A DNA stretch of 64,000 bases, taken from NCBI GenBank assembly GCA_002344205.1, contig DDSZ01000038.1:30236-94235 (forward strand). Direction: 5' to 3'. How positions within the stretch are numbered: position 1 is the stretch's first letter; the number at the start of each line of letters is the position of its first letter. Source of the DNA: Opitutaceae bacterium UBA2377. Its GTDB lineage: Bacteria; Verrucomicrobiota; Verrucomicrobiia; Opitutales; Opitutaceae. Positions 53,538 through 61,890 of the stretch are shown here, in pieces. The notes beneath the pieces were generated by a model. That model saw nothing but the letters and a program-made list of their open reading frames with translations. It was not told where the DNA came from and searched no databases. The position numbers and the translations under genes were made by a program.

Positions 53538-55904
53538 TCAATCGCGCGCCTTCAGGACGCCAACCAGGTCGAGGTGGTTCAGCCGCCGGCAGGCCAGCAG
53601 CGCCGAGAGCACCGACGCCACTGAGACGACCAGCACGGCGAAGGCGTAATTGGCCGGCGTGAGGATGAGCGGGAGGCGCACGAATTCATTGTTCACGGTC
53701 TGAATAATGGCACTAGCCAGCCCCGAGCCGATGACGAGCCCGAAGGGCAGGGCGGCGAGCGTGAGCAGGGTGAGTTCGCCCACCAGCACGGCGCCGACCT
53801 CGCCGCGGCTGAAGCCGATGACGCGCAGCGTGGCGAGTTCGCGCTGGCGCTCCGAGAGGGAGATGCGCGCGCTGTTGTAAACGATGCCGAAGGCCACGAC
53901 GGTGGCGAAGGTGAGGTAGATTTTCTGGATGAGCCCGATGCTCTCGGCGGTGGTTTTCCGGAAGCCGTCGCGGATCGCCTGCTTGATGACGACGTTGCCG
54001 ATGCGCGGGGTTTCCTTGGTGGCCCGGAGAAATTCCGTCCAGCGGCCGCCGGCCACCGTGAGGTAGGCACCGGAGATGCGGTCGCCCTCGCCGAGAGCGC
54101 GGTTGAGTGCGCCGATTTCCATGAAAGCGGCGGTGCCGGCGAAATCCTCGGAGAGCGCGACGACCGGCACGCTGAACTCCGGCCGCTTGCCGTCCAGCAC
54201 CCGCACCTGCAACGCGTCGCCTGGCCGCACCGCCAGCACCTCGGCGAGTTTGGCTGAGAGCACGATGCCGTGCGGCGGCAGCGCAATCTCGCGGTTGTGC
54301 GCGTCGATCACGCGGTTGAGCGTGGACCCGGCCGGCAGGCCGTTGAGGCCCAGCCGCCGGAAGCGGTTGCCCGCGCGCAGCTCCACCGGCGCGGCCCGCA
54401 CCGGCTCGGCGGTGATCACGCCGGGCAGCGCGCGCAAGTCGGCCAGGGCGCGCGGCGGCCCGGGCTCGATCAGCGCGACGAACACCGTCTGCCGCTGGAT
54501 CAGGTCCCACTGAAAATCGAGCACGTGGTTGATACCGTCGCGGAACGAACTCGGCACGACGAGGATCCCGGTGGCGAGCGCCAGCGCCAGGCTGGTGAGC
54601 AACGCCCGCGCGGGCCGGCGCCCGATGTTGCGCAGGGCCATGCGGAAGGGCGTGGTGAAGAAACGTCCGATCCCGATCCGCTCGACCAGCGCAGGCCGGA
54701 AACTCGCCGGCGGCTCCGGCCGCATCGCCTCGGCCGGCGGCAGCCGCACGGCGCTGCGCACCGCCCCCCAGACCCCGATCACCGCGGCCAACGAACAGAC
54801 CAAAATCGCGGCCACGAGCACGCCCTTGGCCAGCCGGAAATCCAACTGCGGAAAGCGGAAAAACAGGTGATACATCTCCACGAGCTGGTGCCCGAGCGCC
54901 ACGCCGCCCAGCGCACCGAGCGCGGTGCCCGCGACGACAATGACCAGCGCAAACTTGAAGTAATGCCAGCCGATCTCGCGGTTGGCGAAGCCGCAGGCCT
55001 TCAGCATCGCGATCTGCTCGCGCTGCAGGGTGATCTGCCGGCTCATCACGGCGTTGGTCATGAACGCGGCGACACTCAGAAACACGAGCGGGAAACCCAC
55101 GGACAAACCTTGCAGGACATTGATCTCATCGCGCACCCGGGTGTGCGAGGGATGCGATTCACGGCCGTAGGCGCCACGGCCGCCATAGGGCCGCAGGATG
55201 CGGTCCACGGCGGCGATGACGGACTGTTCCGCCGCGCCCGGGACGAGCGTCAGCGACAGTTGGTTGAAAGCGCCATCGAGGTTGCTGGCGGCGGCGAGCT
55301 CCCGGTAGGGCATCCAGAACACCCCGTAGGTTTTGTTGTTAGGCAGGGCGGCGCCGGGCGGGGCCTCGAAGACAAATTCGGGCGAGAGCACGATGCCGGC
55401 GATGCGGAAGGTTTGCCGGCGCCCGTAGAGCACCGCGGAGATTTCGTCGCCGGGCTTGAGGTTGTTGGCCTCCGCGAAGGCCTCGCCCGCGAGGATCTCA
55501 CCGGTGGAGCCGCGCCCGACAAGCATCCGGCCGCTGCGCAGGTGAAGCCGGTTCAGGTTGAGTTCGCCGCGTTCGGGCAGCGACTGGATGAGGCCGGTCG
55601 CCGGCTCGGCCATGCCGGGCAGGTCGAGCGTCACTTGCAGGGCGATGCCGGTCTGCACCGCGGCCACGCCGGGGATGGCGGCCAGTTGTTCCGTCACGGC
55701 GTGGGGGGCGCGCTTGAGCTTGGCAAACACCTGGGCGAAGCGGTGCTCGCGGTAATAATCGTCGCGCGTGCTCTCCAGCGAGAGGATGAGGCTGCGCGTC
55801 ATGATCATCATCGTGAGCCCGCAGGCCATGACGAGCGCGACAGCCAGGGCCTGCGACTTGAGGGCGCGCAGGTCGCGGAGGAGTTTGCGGTCGAGCAGAC
55901 TCAT
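53538..55904 (-). CDS. FtsX-family ABC transporter permease
   Basis: 788 residues with two FtsX-like halves. An N-terminal membrane helix (about 16-38; [20 protein letters not shown]) is followed by a large periplasmic domain (about 45-265), then three helices (about 270-385), then a second copy (helix near 440, periplasmic domain about 455-660, and three helices from 670). The C-terminal block [25 protein letters not shown] is the coupling region of FtsX/DevC proteins. The double-length form with both halves suggests it works as a pair within one chain. It lies 7 nt after the ATPase gene. Confidence 0.88.
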   Translation of the reverse strand: MSLLDRKLLRDLRALKSQALAVALVMACGLTMMIMTRSLILSLESTRDDYYREHRFAQVFAKLKRAPHAVTEQLAAIPGVAAVQTGIALQVTLDLPGMAEPATGLIQSLPERGELNLNRLHLRSGRMLVGRGSTGEILAGEAFAEANNLKPGDEISAVLYGRRQTFRIAGIVLSPEFVFEAPPGAALPNNKTYGVFWMPYRELAAASNLDGAFNQLSLTLVPGAAEQSVIAAVDRILRPYGGRGAYGRESHPSHTRVRDEINVLQGLSVGFPLVFLSVAAFMTNAVMSRQITLQREQIAMLKACGFANREIGWHYFKFALVIVVAGTALGALGGVALGHQLVEMYHLFFRFPQLDFRLAKGVLVAAILVCSLAAVIGVWGAVRSAVRLPPAEAMRPEPPASFRPALVERIGIGRFFTTPFRMALRNIGRRPARALLTSLALALATGILVVPSSFRDGINHVLDFQWDLIQRQTVFVALIEPGPPRALADLRALPGVITAEPVRAAPVELRAGNRFRRLGLNGLPAGSTLNRVIDAHNREIALPPHGIVLSAKLAEVLAVRPGDALQVRVLDGKRPEFSVPVVALSEDFAGTAAFMEIGALNRALGEGDRISGAYLTVAGGRWTEFLRATKETPRIGNVVIKQAIRDGFRKTTAESIGLIQKIYLTFATVVAFGIVYNSARISLSERQRELATLRVIGFSRGEVGAVLVGELTLLTLAALPFGLVIGSGLASAIIQTVNNEFVRLPLILTPANYAFAVLVVSVASVLSALLACRRLNHLDLVGVLKARD

Positions 55905-55911
55905 GGCCGGA

Positions 55912-56649
<738 letters not shown>

Positions 56650-56730
56650 GGCGGTGGCGACAGTCCAGTGAACCCGACCGACCGCCGCAACGGCCAAAGC
56701 GGGCGGGCCGGGTGATGTTAGCCCAGATGC

Positions 56731-56750
56731 TTCACGCTATGAGACGTGAA
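56731..56750. promoter_or_regulatory. Inverted repeat upstream of the ABC exporter operon
   Basis: TTCACG (56731-56736) and CGTGAA (56745-56750) are perfect reverse complements, 8 nt apart, 82 nt upstream of the ATPase start. On the minus strand a TAACAT (-10-like) lies at 56715-56720. The site could be an operator for the exporter; it is also just 3' of recA. Confidence 0.3.
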
Positions 56751-56789
56751 ATATCCGGGTTGGCGGAAAAACGCCGGCGCCGGGCGAAA

Positions 56790-57857
56790 TCACTCCGCCG
56801 CTTCGCCGGTCACGGGCTCGCCGACCTTGATCGTGACTTTTTCCTGGATGGCCTTGGCGATCTTCTCGGCGATCTCGGGCTTTTCGCGGAGGGCGGCCTT
56901 GGCGGCGTCGCGGCCCTGGCCGACCAGGTTGCCCTCGTAGGCGATCCATGCGCCCTTTTTCTCCAGAATCTTGTGCTCGAGGCCGAGGTCGAGGAGCGAG
57001 CCGACCTTGGAAATGCCCTCGTCATACATGATGTCGAATTCGCACTCGGTGAACGGCGGGGCGACCTTGTTCTTCACGACCTTGATCTTGGTGCGGTTGC
57101 CCACGACCTTGCCCTCGGGGGTCTTGATCTGGTCCTTGCGCCGGATGTCGATGCGCACGCTGGCGAAGAACTTGAGGGCGCGGCCGCCGGAGGTGGTTTC
57201 GGGGTTGCCGAACATCACGCCGATCTTTTCGCGGATCTGGTTGGTGAAAATGCACACGCAGTTCGTCTTGCTGACGACGGCAGTGAGGCGGCGCATGGCC
57301 TGCGACATGAGGCGCGCCTGCGCGCCGACGGTGGCGTCGCCCATCTGGCCGTCGAGCTCGGCGCGGGTGGTGAGCGCGGCCACGGAGTCGAGGACGATGA
57401 CGTCGATCGAGTTGGAGCGGATGAGCGTCTCCATGATGTTGAGCGCATCCTCGCCGGAGTCGGGCTGCGAGACAAGGAGGTCGTCGAGGTTCACGCCGAC
57501 GACGCGGGCGTATTTCGGATCGAGCGCGTGTTCGACGTCGATGAAGGCGGCGAGGCCGCCCTTTTTCTGCGCCTCGGCGATGACGCTGAGACAGAAGGTG
57601 GTTTTGCCGGAGGATTCCGGGCCGTAGATCTCGATGATGCGACCCTTGGGCAGGCCGCCGACCCCGAGCGCGAGGTCCACCGCGAGCGAGCCGGTCGAGA
57701 GCGTCTCGACCTGCATCTTGGCGTTGTCACCCAGCCGCATGATCGAGCCTTCACCGAATTGCTTGGTGATGGAGGAGACGGCGAGTTCGATGTTCTTGTC
57801 GCGCGCGGCGGCGGCGGGGGCGACGGCGGCGGATTTGGCGGGAGCGGCTTTGGACAT
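56790..57857 (-). CDS. recA: Recombinase A
   Basis: 355 residues. RecA forms filaments on single-stranded DNA, promotes strand exchange, and triggers LexA self-cleavage. Walker A is [10 protein letters not shown] (about 82-91); [87 protein letters not shown] all match closely. An Ala/Pro-rich N-terminal extension (about 1-20; [20 protein letters not shown]) precedes the usual start. A 6+6-bp palindrome with SOS-box appearance lies 47-64 nt upstream. No recX or lexA is nearby. Confidence 0.98.
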   Translation of the reverse strand: MSKAAPAKSAAVAPAAAARDKNIELAVSSITKQFGEGSIMRLGDNAKMQVETLSTGSLAVDLALGVGGLPKGRIIEIYGPESSGKTTFCLSVIAEAQKKGGLAAFIDVEHALDPKYARVVGVNLDDLLVSQPDSGEDALNIMETLIRSNSIDVIVLDSVAALTTRAELDGQMGDATVGAQARLMSQAMRRLTAVVSKTNCVCIFTNQIREKIGVMFGNPETTSGGRALKFFASVRIDIRRKDQIKTPEGKVVGNRTKIKVVKNKVAPPFTECEFDIMYDEGISKVGSLLDLGLEHKILEKKGAWIAYEGNLVGQGRDAAKAALREKPEIAEKIAKAIQEKVTIKVGEPVTGEAAE

Positions 57858-57903
57858 GGCGGGAAGGGTGGGAGCGGGTGGGAGGTGAGCCTAGCGCAGG
57901 GCG

Positions 57904-57921
57904 CTGACAGCGTTATGTCAG
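57904..57921 (-). promoter_or_regulatory. SOS-box-like palindrome upstream of recA
   Basis: CTGACA (57904-57909) and TGTCAG (57916-57921) are perfect inverted repeats, 6 nt apart. The site is 47 nt upstream of the recA ATG at 57857, in the 122-nt gap before DUF486. A -10-like TAGGCT is seen between it and the gene. Its position fits a LexA operator, but its sequence does not match the E. coli or Bacillus box. Confidence 0.4.
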
Positions 57922-57979
57922 GAGCCTTCCTCGGTGCCGTCATGCGCGCAAGGCCGGAGTGCGGGAAAACTGGCGAACC

Positions 57980-58348
57980 TCAGTGCGGCGCCGGCTGGCC
58001 GGGCGGCTTGAATGCGGTGGCGAAATAAACCGCGAGCAGGATGAAGCCGAAGCTCACGGCGTAGTTCCACGTCAGCTTCTCCTTCAACACCAGCCACGCG
58101 AACACCACGAAGACGGCGAGCGTGATGCACTCCTGCAGGATCTTGAGCTGGTAGCCGCTGAAGCCGCCGCCGAAGTAACCCGCGCGGTTGGCGGGCACCA
58201 TCAGGCAATACTCAAAAAACGCGAGGCCCCACGAAAACAGGATGATGGCGAGGAGCGATTTGCCCTCGAGAAACTTGAACTTCAGGTGCCCATACCAGGC
58301 GAGGGTCATGAAGATGTTGGAAGCGACGAGCAGCAGGATGGTTTTCAT
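57980..58348 (-). CDS. DUF486 (DMT-superfamily) small membrane protein
   Basis: 122 residues from ATG 58348. Four hydrophobic helices: LLLVASNIFMTLAWYGHLKF, LLAIILFSWGLAFFEYCLMVPANRAGY, LKILQECITLAVFVVFAWLVL and YAVSFGFILLAVYFA. The AFFEYCLMVPANRAG and QLKILQE blocks identify the DUF486 family (EmrE-like fold), whose function is unknown. The long frame upstream to 59146 is a shadow of the epimerase. It lies 122 nt upstream of recA on the same strand and 36 nt after the epimerase. Confidence 0.88.
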   Translation of the reverse strand: MKTILLLVASNIFMTLAWYGHLKFKFLEGKSLLAIILFSWGLAFFEYCLMVPANRAGYFGGGFSGYQLKILQECITLAVFVVFAWLVLKEKLTWNYAVSFGFILLAVYFATAFKPPGQPAPH

Positions 58349-58383
58349 GCGAAAGTTATCGGGCGGCACGGCGCTCCGGCGTC

Positions 58384-59361
58384 TCAGCTTGGCCGGTAGT
58401 AGTCCTGGAACCACGCGACGAAGCGCCGCAGGCCCTCCTCCAGCGGCACGCGCGGCTCGTAGCCGACCGCCGCGCGGATGCGCGTGAGATCCGCGCAGGT
58501 CTCGGGCATGTCGCCGGGCTGCGGGCCGGTCAGCTCGACCACGGCCTTGCGGCCGAGCAACTGCTCCAGCATCTGCACAAACAGCCCGGTCTCCACCGGC
58601 CGGTTGTGCCCGAGATTGAAGACGCGATAAGCCGGCACGGGTGGCTCCGCGGGTGGATAGAGCAGCACCTTCAGCACGCCGTCCACGATGTCGTCGATGT
58701 AGGTGAAGTCGCGCCGGCTTTTCCCGTGGTTGAAGAGCTGGATCGGCCGGCCCTCGCTGATCGCCTTGGCAAAGATGATCGGCGCCATGTCGGGCCGGCC
58801 CCACGGCCCGTAAACCGTGAAGAACCGCAGCCCCGTCACCGCGAGCCCGTGCAGGTGCGCGTAGCTGTAGGCCATGGCCTCGTTGCTTTGCTTGGTCGCG
58901 GCGTAGAACGACAGCGGCCGGCCCGTCTCCGCGTCCTCGCGGAAAGGTGCCACCGCTCCCGCGCCGTAAACGCTGCTGCTGGAAGCGAAGACCAAATGTT
59001 TCGGCCGGTGCTGGCGGCAGGCTTCCAGCACGTGGGCGAAACCGACGAGGTTGCTCGCCGTGAACGCGGCCGGGTTCTCGATACTGTAGCGCACGCCGGC
59101 CTGCGCGCCGAGGTGCACCACATAGTCGGGCTTGAAATGCGCGCAAATCCCCTCGAAGGCGCCCGGTTCCGCCAGGTCGAGCTGCACGAAACGGAATTTG
59201 TCCAGCGGCGCGAGCTGCTCCAGTCGCGCACGTTTCAACGCCACCGGGTAGTATTCGTTGAGATTGTCCACGCCCAGCACCTCGCAGCGCTGCGTCCCGG
59301 CAAGCCGGGCGCTAACGTGGTGGCCGATAAATCCGGCCGCGCCGGTCACGAGGACTTTCAT
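58384..59361 (-). CDS. NAD-dependent nucleotide-sugar epimerase (UDP-glucuronate 4-epimerase-like)
   Basis: 325 residues. An extended SDR: VLVTGAAGFIGHHVSARLA (about 3-21), VLGVDNLNEYYPVALKRARL (about 28-47) and GAQAGVRYSIENPAAF (about 86-101). FASSSSVYGAG holds the catalytic Ser and YAATKQSNE the Tyr-x-x-x-Lys. RFFTVYGPWGRPDMAPIIFAKAI and the GKSRRDFTYIDDI block are typical of glucuronate epimerases that interconvert UDP-glucuronate and UDP-galacturonate for polysaccharide synthesis. A UDP-glucose/GDP-sugar variant cannot be excluded. No glycosyltransferase is nearby. Confidence 0.87.
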   Translation of the reverse strand: MKVLVTGAAGFIGHHVSARLAGTQRCEVLGVDNLNEYYPVALKRARLEQLAPLDKFRFVQLDLAEPGAFEGICAHFKPDYVVHLGAQAGVRYSIENPAAFTASNLVGFAHVLEACRQHRPKHLVFASSSSVYGAGAVAPFREDAETGRPLSFYAATKQSNEAMAYSYAHLHGLAVTGLRFFTVYGPWGRPDMAPIIFAKAISEGRPIQLFNHGKSRRDFTYIDDIVDGVLKVLLYPPAEPPVPAYRVFNLGHNRPVETGLFVQMLEQLLGRKAVVELTGPQPGDMPETCADLTRIRAAVGYEPRVPLEEGLRRFVAWFQDYYRPS

Positions 59362-59437
59362 CCGGCGTTTGATAGTGGGCGGCCGGGCGTGGCGCTAGGA
59401 AAAATGCGTCCGGTGTGTGCACTGGCCGGTGCCGCGG

Positions 59438-59514
59438 GGTAGGGGCGGTTGTCCCCAACCGCCCGTTGCGGCCCTCACATGCATGAAGGGCCGTTAAGGA
59501 TAACGGCCCCTACC
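59438..59514. repeat. Cloverleaf-like intergenic element, copy E (most complete)
   Basis: Outer inverted repeats GGTAGGGG (59438-59445) and CCCCTACC (59507-59514) enclose two perfect hairpins with 4-nt loops: GGGCGGTTG/CAACCGCCC (59443-59451 with 59456-59464) and GGGCCGTTA/TAACGGCCC (59488-59496 with 59501-59509). This 77-nt cloverleaf is the clearest member of the family. It lies between the epimerase start and the PhyH stop. No tRNA anticodon arm or CCA end is evident. Confidence 0.82.
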
Positions 59515-59536
59515 TTCCCGAGATCAATGCCGCGCC

Positions 59537-60403
59537 TCAGCAGGTGACGTTTTTGCCTTCGCTGCCGAAGTGCTTCAGGCGCTCGTCGGTCGAGCACTTC
59601 ACGACGTTTTCCGGCGCGTAGTGGTATTGCAGCGCGCGGCGGCGGTTGGGCGAGGAGTTGTGCGGGGTGCCGTGCGGCATCAGTCCGTCGAAGAGCAGCA
59701 GGCCGCCCGGCTTGAGCGGCGCGGCGACGGATTGGGCGCCGAGCATCTGGGTGTCGCAGATCTGCCAGTCGCGTTTCTGGAAATGGATTTGCGGGCCCGC
59801 CCGGTGCCCGCCGTCGAGGAGCTGCATGCAGCCGTTGGCCACCGTGGCCTCGTCGAGCGCGATCCACACGCCGACGACCGGCGTGCCGAGCGGGAAATCA
59901 AAATAGGCGTGGTCTTGGTGCCAGGGTTTCTCGCGGCCGAGCCGCGGTGGCTTGATGAGCGCCATGTCCTGGAACATGAACGGCGGCTTGTCGCCGATCA
60001 GCGTGCGGATGACGGCCAGCAGCTTCGGGTGATGCGAGAGCGCCTTCAGCCGGGCGTCGAATTCCACGAAGTGCCAGAGCTTGCGGATGGCGTCCTGTCT
60101 TTGCTCCGGCGAAAGCGTGGGGATGATATCCTTGGCCTTGGCCTCGAAGTGCAGGCCGTTGAAATCGGGCCGCTTGCCCACGATGAGGTCCACCAAGCCC
60201 TGCAGCGCATCGGCGGTTTCGCCCGGCGTGAAGGCCTGGCGCACCATCAGGTAGCCGTGCTCCCGGTAGAAAGCGATCTCGGCCGGGCCGATGTCCTCGA
60301 GGTGCTCGACGCCGTGGCCGGTGGCCACGGGCCGGTAGAGCTCGGGCGCGTGCATCTCGGAGCCGGGATCAAACTGGATTTTTTCCTGGGTGGCGGTGCT
60401 CAT
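59537..60403 (-). CDS. Phytanoyl-CoA dioxygenase family (PhyH) oxygenase
   Basis: 288 residues of a non-haem Fe(II)/2-oxoglutarate dioxygenase. The iron triad is suggested by HQDHAYFD (His162, Asp164) and MPHGTPHN (His244 or His248), with Arg254-256 as the 2-oxoglutarate-binding candidates. The N-terminal YREHGYLMVRQAF (about 46-58) is the standard entry, and GCMQLLDGGHRAG the central strand. Relatives hydroxylate fatty acids, ectoine precursors or natural products; the substrate is not evident. It is divergent from an AraC-type regulator, which likely controls it. Confidence 0.88.
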   Translation of the reverse strand: MSTATQEKIQFDPGSEMHAPELYRPVATGHGVEHLEDIGPAEIAFYREHGYLMVRQAFTPGETADALQGLVDLIVGKRPDFNGLHFEAKAKDIIPTLSPEQRQDAIRKLWHFVEFDARLKALSHHPKLLAVIRTLIGDKPPFMFQDMALIKPPRLGREKPWHQDHAYFDFPLGTPVVGVWIALDEATVANGCMQLLDGGHRAGPQIHFQKRDWQICDTQMLGAQSVAAPLKPGGLLLFDGLMPHGTPHNSSPNRRRALQYHYAPENVVKCSTDERLKHFGSEGKNVTC

Positions 60404-60481
60404 GGGGTAGGGTGGTCATATTGGTATAAATCCGCTTTTGACGCCATGCACACAGGCGGCATTACTTTGTGTTTATCCGTC

Positions 60482-61306
60482 ATGATTACCTTGGGCCGGC
60501 ATCAATTCGTCCCCCGCTTGCACCAGCGGGGCCGCGTGCGTTGCGAGCCCGGCTGGCACCTCGGGCCGGGGTGGGCGCGGGGGCTGCGCGATTTCGATCT
60601 GTGGTTTGTGTGGGCCGGGCGGGGCCGGATGCGGCTCGACCGCGGTGAAGTTGCCCTGCATCCCGGCACCTGCATCTGGATGCGCCCCGGCCGCCGCTAC
60701 GAGGCGGAGCAAGATCCGGCCGATCCGCTCGGCGTGAACTACATCCATTTCGACCTGCAGCCGGCGGGCCGGGGTGCGACCGCTGCGGAGCCGCCGTTTG
60801 AATGGCTGCAAACCCGGCAGCTTGAGCTGACTGACAGCCTGATGCGGCGGGTCATCGAGCTTGAGGCCGAGCCGGGGGCGGAAGCCGCGGCGACGCTGCT
60901 CTTTGGCGGCTTGCTGGTCGAGCTCGCCCGCGAACACGCGACGGCCGGTGCCGCCGCGGCGGCGGGCACGGAGCGGCATCACCGCGATGTGATCCTGCGG
61001 GTCGCGGCGCAGATGAGCGAGAACCCCGGCCGCGTGCCCGAGGTGGCCGAGCTCGCCCGCAGCGCCGGCTACAGCGTGGACCACTTTTCGCGGCTTTTCC
61101 TCAAGGTGACCGGGCTGCGGCCGCAAAACTATGCGATCCGCGCGCGGATGGCGCGCGCCCGGCAATTGCTCGCCGAGTCCAACCTCACCATCGGCATGGT
61201 GGCGGAGGCGCTCGGCTTTCAGGACATCTTTTATTTTTCGCGGCAATTCCGGCAGCAGACGGGCCAGACGCCGACCGCTTACCGCCGCGGTCTCCCGCGC
61301 GCATAA
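60482..61306 (+). CDS. AraC-family transcriptional regulator
   Basis: 274 residues from ATG 60482 (an in-frame ATG at 60446 would add 12 residues). The N-terminal part (about 5-105) is a cupin-like sensor: GWHLGPGWARGLRDFDLWFVWAGRGRM and LHPGTCIWMRPGRRYEAEQD. The C-terminal 100 residues carry two helix-turn-helix motifs: PEVAELARSAGYSVDHFSRLF, and IGMVAEALGFQDIFYFSRQFRQQTGQTPTAYR. A weak promoter (TTGACG at 60438-60443, ATTACT after 17 nt) would give a transcript starting just before 60482, which favours that start. Divergent from the PhyH gene, so it is likely its regulator. The ligand is unknown. Confidence 0.88.
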   Translation: MITLGRHQFVPRLHQRGRVRCEPGWHLGPGWARGLRDFDLWFVWAGRGRMRLDRGEVALHPGTCIWMRPGRRYEAEQDPADPLGVNYIHFDLQPAGRGATAAEPPFEWLQTRQLELTDSLMRRVIELEAEPGAEAAATLLFGGLLVELAREHATAGAAAAAGTERHHRDVILRVAAQMSENPGRVPEVAELARSAGYSVDHFSRLFLKVTGLRPQNYAIRARMARARQLLAESNLTIGMVAEALGFQDIFYFSRQFRQQTGQTPTAYRRGLPRA

Positions 61307-61345
61307 GATTTCCAGCGTTATGCCATAAATTTCCCAAACTTGCTC

Positions 61346-61373
61346 TTGCCGGAGAGAAATCGCGCCCTATACC
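61346..61373 (+). promoter_or_regulatory. Candidate promoter of the glutaredoxin gene
   Basis: TTGCCG (61346-61351) and TATACC (61368-61373) are 16 nt apart, and the start codon lies 35 nt further on. A second TTGCTC overlaps the -35 zone at 61340-61345. Confidence 0.35.
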
Positions 61374-61408
61374 TTGCGCGACTTTTCAACCCTGCACACC
61401 GTCACCGC

Positions 61409-61744
61409 ATGAACATCAAAGCCTATCTCAAGCCGCAATGCGGTTGGTCCCATGGCGTGCGCGCGGTCCTGCGCAAGCACGGTCTGGCCTACGAGGACAT
61501 CGACATCATCAACGACCGCGCCAACTACGCGGAGATGGTGCAGAAGTCCGGCCAGCCCCTCTCGCCCTGCGTCGAGATCGACGGGGTGATGCTGGCCGAC
61601 GTCTCCGGCGAGGAGGTGGAGAACTACCTGCTCAGCAACGACCTCGTGAAACCCACCGACGCCCCGGCCGGCGTGCCCACCAACGCGGGCTGCTCCGACG
61701 AGGAGCATGCCAAAATGGCCACCAAAACGATCCGCTTCTTCTAA
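61409..61744 (+). CDS. Glutaredoxin-like protein with a CGWS (monothiol-type) active site
   Basis: 111 residues from ATG 61409. The thioredoxin-fold N-terminus is MNIKAYLKPQCGWSHGVRAVL, with active-site Cys11-Gly-Trp-Ser14 in place of CPYC, so it is monothiol-like. GLAYEDIDIINDRANY and SGQPLSPCVEIDGVMLADVSGEEVENYL follow; the expected cis-Pro motif (T-V-P) is S-P-C here, with an extra Cys. A 30-residue tail (TDAPAGVPTNAGCSDEEHAKM) is unusual and contains another Cys. It could reduce glutathione adducts or handle Fe-S clusters. The upstream frame lacks family features. A strong terminator follows. Confidence 0.82.
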   Translation: MNIKAYLKPQCGWSHGVRAVLRKHGLAYEDIDIINDRANYAEMVQKSGQPLSPCVEIDGVMLADVSGEEVENYLLSNDLVKPTDAPAGVPTNAGCSDEEHAKMATKTIRFF

Positions 61745-61776
61745 CGCTGAGAGCTCTCCGCATTAACAACGCTCCG

Positions 61777-61812
61777 GGCCGGCTCTCGCAAATCGCGACC
61801 GGCCTTTTTTTT
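61777..61812 (+). terminator. Rho-independent terminator after the glutaredoxin gene
   Basis: GGCCGG (61777-61782) pairs with CCGGCC (61799-61804), with additional TCGC/GCGA pairing inside, and is followed by eight T (61805-61812). It ends the glutaredoxin message before gltB. Confidence 0.85.
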
Positions 61813-61890
61813 GTCCCTGCACCAACCGCCTGAATCCCCCCGCCGCCGCCCGTGGCACAAGACCAGCTTCCCTCAACCGTGATCCAACCG

